From contig JAPVXR010000002.1 in the NCBI GenBank assembly GCA_027214385.1, positions 1 to 64,000 of the forward strand: DNA of 64,000 nucleotides, given 5' to 3'. The position numbers were made by a program, and so were the translations under genes. Positions 62,651 to 64,000 of the stretch are shown piece after piece (position 1 is the first letter of the stretch; each line of letters begins with the position of its first letter). The stretch is from Cryomorphaceae bacterium 1068 (GTDB taxonomy: Bacteria > Bacteroidota > Bacteroidia > Flavobacteriales_D > Cryomorphaceae). Below the pieces are notes generated by a model. It ran no database searches and was not told the origin of the DNA. It saw only the letters and a list, made by a program, of their open reading frames with translations.

Positions 62651-63487
62651 ATGAAACAACTCTTTGACGACGTTTCCGTGCAGTGCAGTAAGCTTACCAC
62701 CAAGGCCTACAGCACCTCGTTTTCTTTGGGAATACGATTCTTGGCTGCCGATCTCCGCGACCCTATTTATTCCATTTATGGCTTCGTTAGGTTTGCTGAC
62801 GAGATCGTAGATACTTTCCATGGGTTTGACAAAAAAGATTTACTCGACAGATTTAAGGCAGACACTTACAGAGCAATAGAAGAAGGGATAAGTTTAAACC
62901 CTATTCTAAATAGCTTTCAGTATGTGGTAAATGAGTATAAGGTAGATCTTGACTGCATCGAGACTTTTCTGAAAAGTATGGAAATGGATCTTTACAAAGA
63001 TTCATACAGTAAAGATGAGTATGACAATTATATTCTTGGATCAGCCGAAGTTGTCGGCCTGATGTGTTTGAGCGTATTCCTGCGTGGCGATGAGAGGCGT
63101 TATGCAGAGCTTAAACCGTTTGCAATGAAATTGGGCTCTGCTTTTCAGAAGATCAATTTCCTTAGAGATCTTCATGCAGATTATAAAGCCCTTGGAAGAA
63201 CATACTTTCCAGGAGTAGATCTTCAGGAATTCGGAGAAGAAGAGCGAAAGGCTATTGAAAAAGATATTGAGGCCGACTTTGCGATGGGTTACGAAGGAAT
63301 AAAGATGCTTCCGAAAGATGCGCGTTTTGGGGTTTTTGTAGCTTATGTTTACTACTTCAAGCTCTTCAAAAAGATTCGAAAGAAAACGACAGAAGACATT
63401 TTATCCAGTAGGGTGAGAATAAGCGACAAACGCAAGTTTGCGTTATTTTTCAGCAGTTATGTGCGCCATAGTTTCAACTTGCTATAA
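62651..63487 (+). CDS. crtB: Phytoene synthase CrtB
   Basis: 278 residues. Condenses two geranylgeranyl diphosphates to phytoene. First Asp-rich motif RFADEIVDTF (Asp50, Asp54) and second NFLRDLHADYKALGRTYFP (Asp173, Asp177) are intact, as is STSFSLGIRFL near the start. No lycopene cyclase is fused; a cyclase may follow beyond the window. Its stop overlaps the next ATG by one base (TAATG). Confidence 0.94.
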   Translation: MKQLFDDVSVQCSKLTTKAYSTSFSLGIRFLAADLRDPIYSIYGFVRFADEIVDTFHGFDKKDLLDRFKADTYRAIEEGISLNPILNSFQYVVNEYKVDLDCIETFLKSMEMDLYKDSYSKDEYDNYILGSAEVVGLMCLSVFLRGDERRYAELKPFAMKLGSAFQKINFLRDLHADYKALGRTYFPGVDLQEFGEEERKAIEKDIEADFAMGYEGIKMLPKDARFGVFVAYVYYFKLFKKIRKKTTEDILSSRVRISDKRKFALFFSSYVRHSFNLL

Positions 63488-64000
63488 TGGTTGAGCTCGT
63501 CATTCTTGTCGATTCTCAAAACAAGCAACTGGGCACCATGGAGAAAATGGAAGCACATCAGAAAGGGTTGCTCCATCGTGCCTTCTCCATCTTTATTTTC
63601 AATTCTGCCGGAGAAATGCTTTTGCACCAACGCGCAGAGGACAAATACCACTGCGGTGGTATGTGGACCAATGCGGTTTGCTCTCACCCCAGACCTGATG
63701 AACATCAAACTCAAGCTCTTCAGAGAAAGATGAAGCAAGAAATGGGGTTCTGCACGGAAGTAGAGAAAGCATTTGACTTTACTTATCGAGCAAAGCTGGA
63801 TAATGGACTCATAGAACATGAGTATGATGAAGTCTTTTATGGATTTTACGAGGGGCAATTGTCTCCTAATCCAGAGGAAGTCAGCACATATCGTTACGTA
63901 TCTATTCGTGAAATAAGAATAGAGATTCAAAAAAAACCTGAGGTTTTCACTCCTTGGTTTAGGCTGCTATTTGAGCGTATGTGTAAGCATTACAGCTCGT
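63487..64000 (+). CDS. idi: Isopentenyl-diphosphate delta-isomerase type 1 (3' end missing)
   Basis: 171 codons from ATG 63487 to the window edge without a stop, close to the full length of type 1 enzymes (about 175-180). Nudix-like fold: the catalytic Cys65 is in NAVCSHP, the metal- and Glu-bearing part in IEHEYDEVF, and ending with FTPWFRLLFERM. Interconverts IPP and DMAPP, feeding GGPP for the carotenoid genes. The overlap with crtB (TAATG) suggests translational coupling. Confidence 0.94.
   Translation, partial: MVELVILVDSQNKQLGTMEKMEAHQKGLLHRAFSIFIFNSAGEMLLHQRAEDKYHCGGMWTNAVCSHPRPDEHQTQALQRKMKQEMGFCTEVEKAFDFTYRAKLDNGLIEHEYDEVFYGFYEGQLSPNPEEVSTYRYVSIREIRIEIQKKPEVFTPWFRLLFERMCKHYSS

Noticed and set aside
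63457-63930. Open frame of 157 codons on the minus strand
   Set aside because: Antisense to the end of crtB and to idi, both of which have clear family motifs.

Overview
The window reads as chromosomal DNA of a member of the Bacteroidota, most likely a Flavobacteriales-type marine or aquatic bacterium. Evidence: genes restricted to or typical of the phylum (PorZ of the type IX secretion system, gliding lipoprotein GldH, an IPExxxVDY-family protein, a DUF4175 giant membrane protein), repeated Bacteroidota-type promoter -7 boxes (TAnnTTTG), and little sign of Shine-Dalgarno sequences. The exact genus cannot be read from the sequence. No rRNA, insertion sequence, prophage or CRISPR array is visible. 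Gene density is high and most genes are housekeeping.

Layout. 1-1421: 5' part of porZ on the minus strand, running off the left edge. 1544-2342: tRNA-Arg, a small membrane protein, tRNA-Cys. 2410-4273: gltX-folB on the minus strand, divergent from an rRNA-methyltransferase-like gene. 5238-12293: DUF4175, RsbW-like kinase, ybeY, mnmG and a methyltransferase, with two parS-like palindromes at the last junction. 12451-15737: aldehyde dehydrogenase, TlpA-like lipoprotein, rpiB. 16159-21044: MORN-repeat protein, multi-PAS histidine kinase and LytTR response regulator. 21041-29331: rnr, ferritin, a YfiR / TPR / HAMP-PP2C cassette, universal stress protein, tRNA-Asn, PfkB kinase. 29321-37804: rnhA-purN, an iodotyrosine-deiodinase-like nitroreductase, acpP-fabF-rnc-IPExxxVDY-pyk, pheS, a cyclophilin and small proteins. 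37859-43143: exonuclease, lipoprotein, fused oligopeptide ABC ATPase, methyltransferase, a decayed glycosyltransferase and scoAB. 43160-48583: holB, PSP1/RicT, gldH and PBP1A on the minus strand. 48681-59435: pgk, cvpA, lipB, SIS isomerase, lysS, HEAT-cyclophilin, gpsA, uvrC.

59584-64000 is the most interesting region: a MerR-type regulator with a cobalamin-binding domain (CarH/LitR type), then an ECF sigma factor, crtI, crtB and idi in one tight operon. Three copies of an inverted repeat TTGTTTAA-N16-TTRAACAA sit at the regulator promoter, just after the regulator gene, and directly across the sigma-crt promoter. This looks like a light- and B12-responsive carotenoid switch with its operators readable in the DNA.

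Other points of note: a bacterial iodotyrosine deiodinase homologue with the complete Glu/Tyr/Lys lid triad, a YfiR-like protein paired with a HAMP-PP2C phosphatase instead of a diguanylate cyclase, a four-cysteine insertion in PBP1A, a vestigial glycosyltransferase between a methyltransferase and scoB, and parS-like sites beside mnmG that suggest the window may lie near the replication origin.
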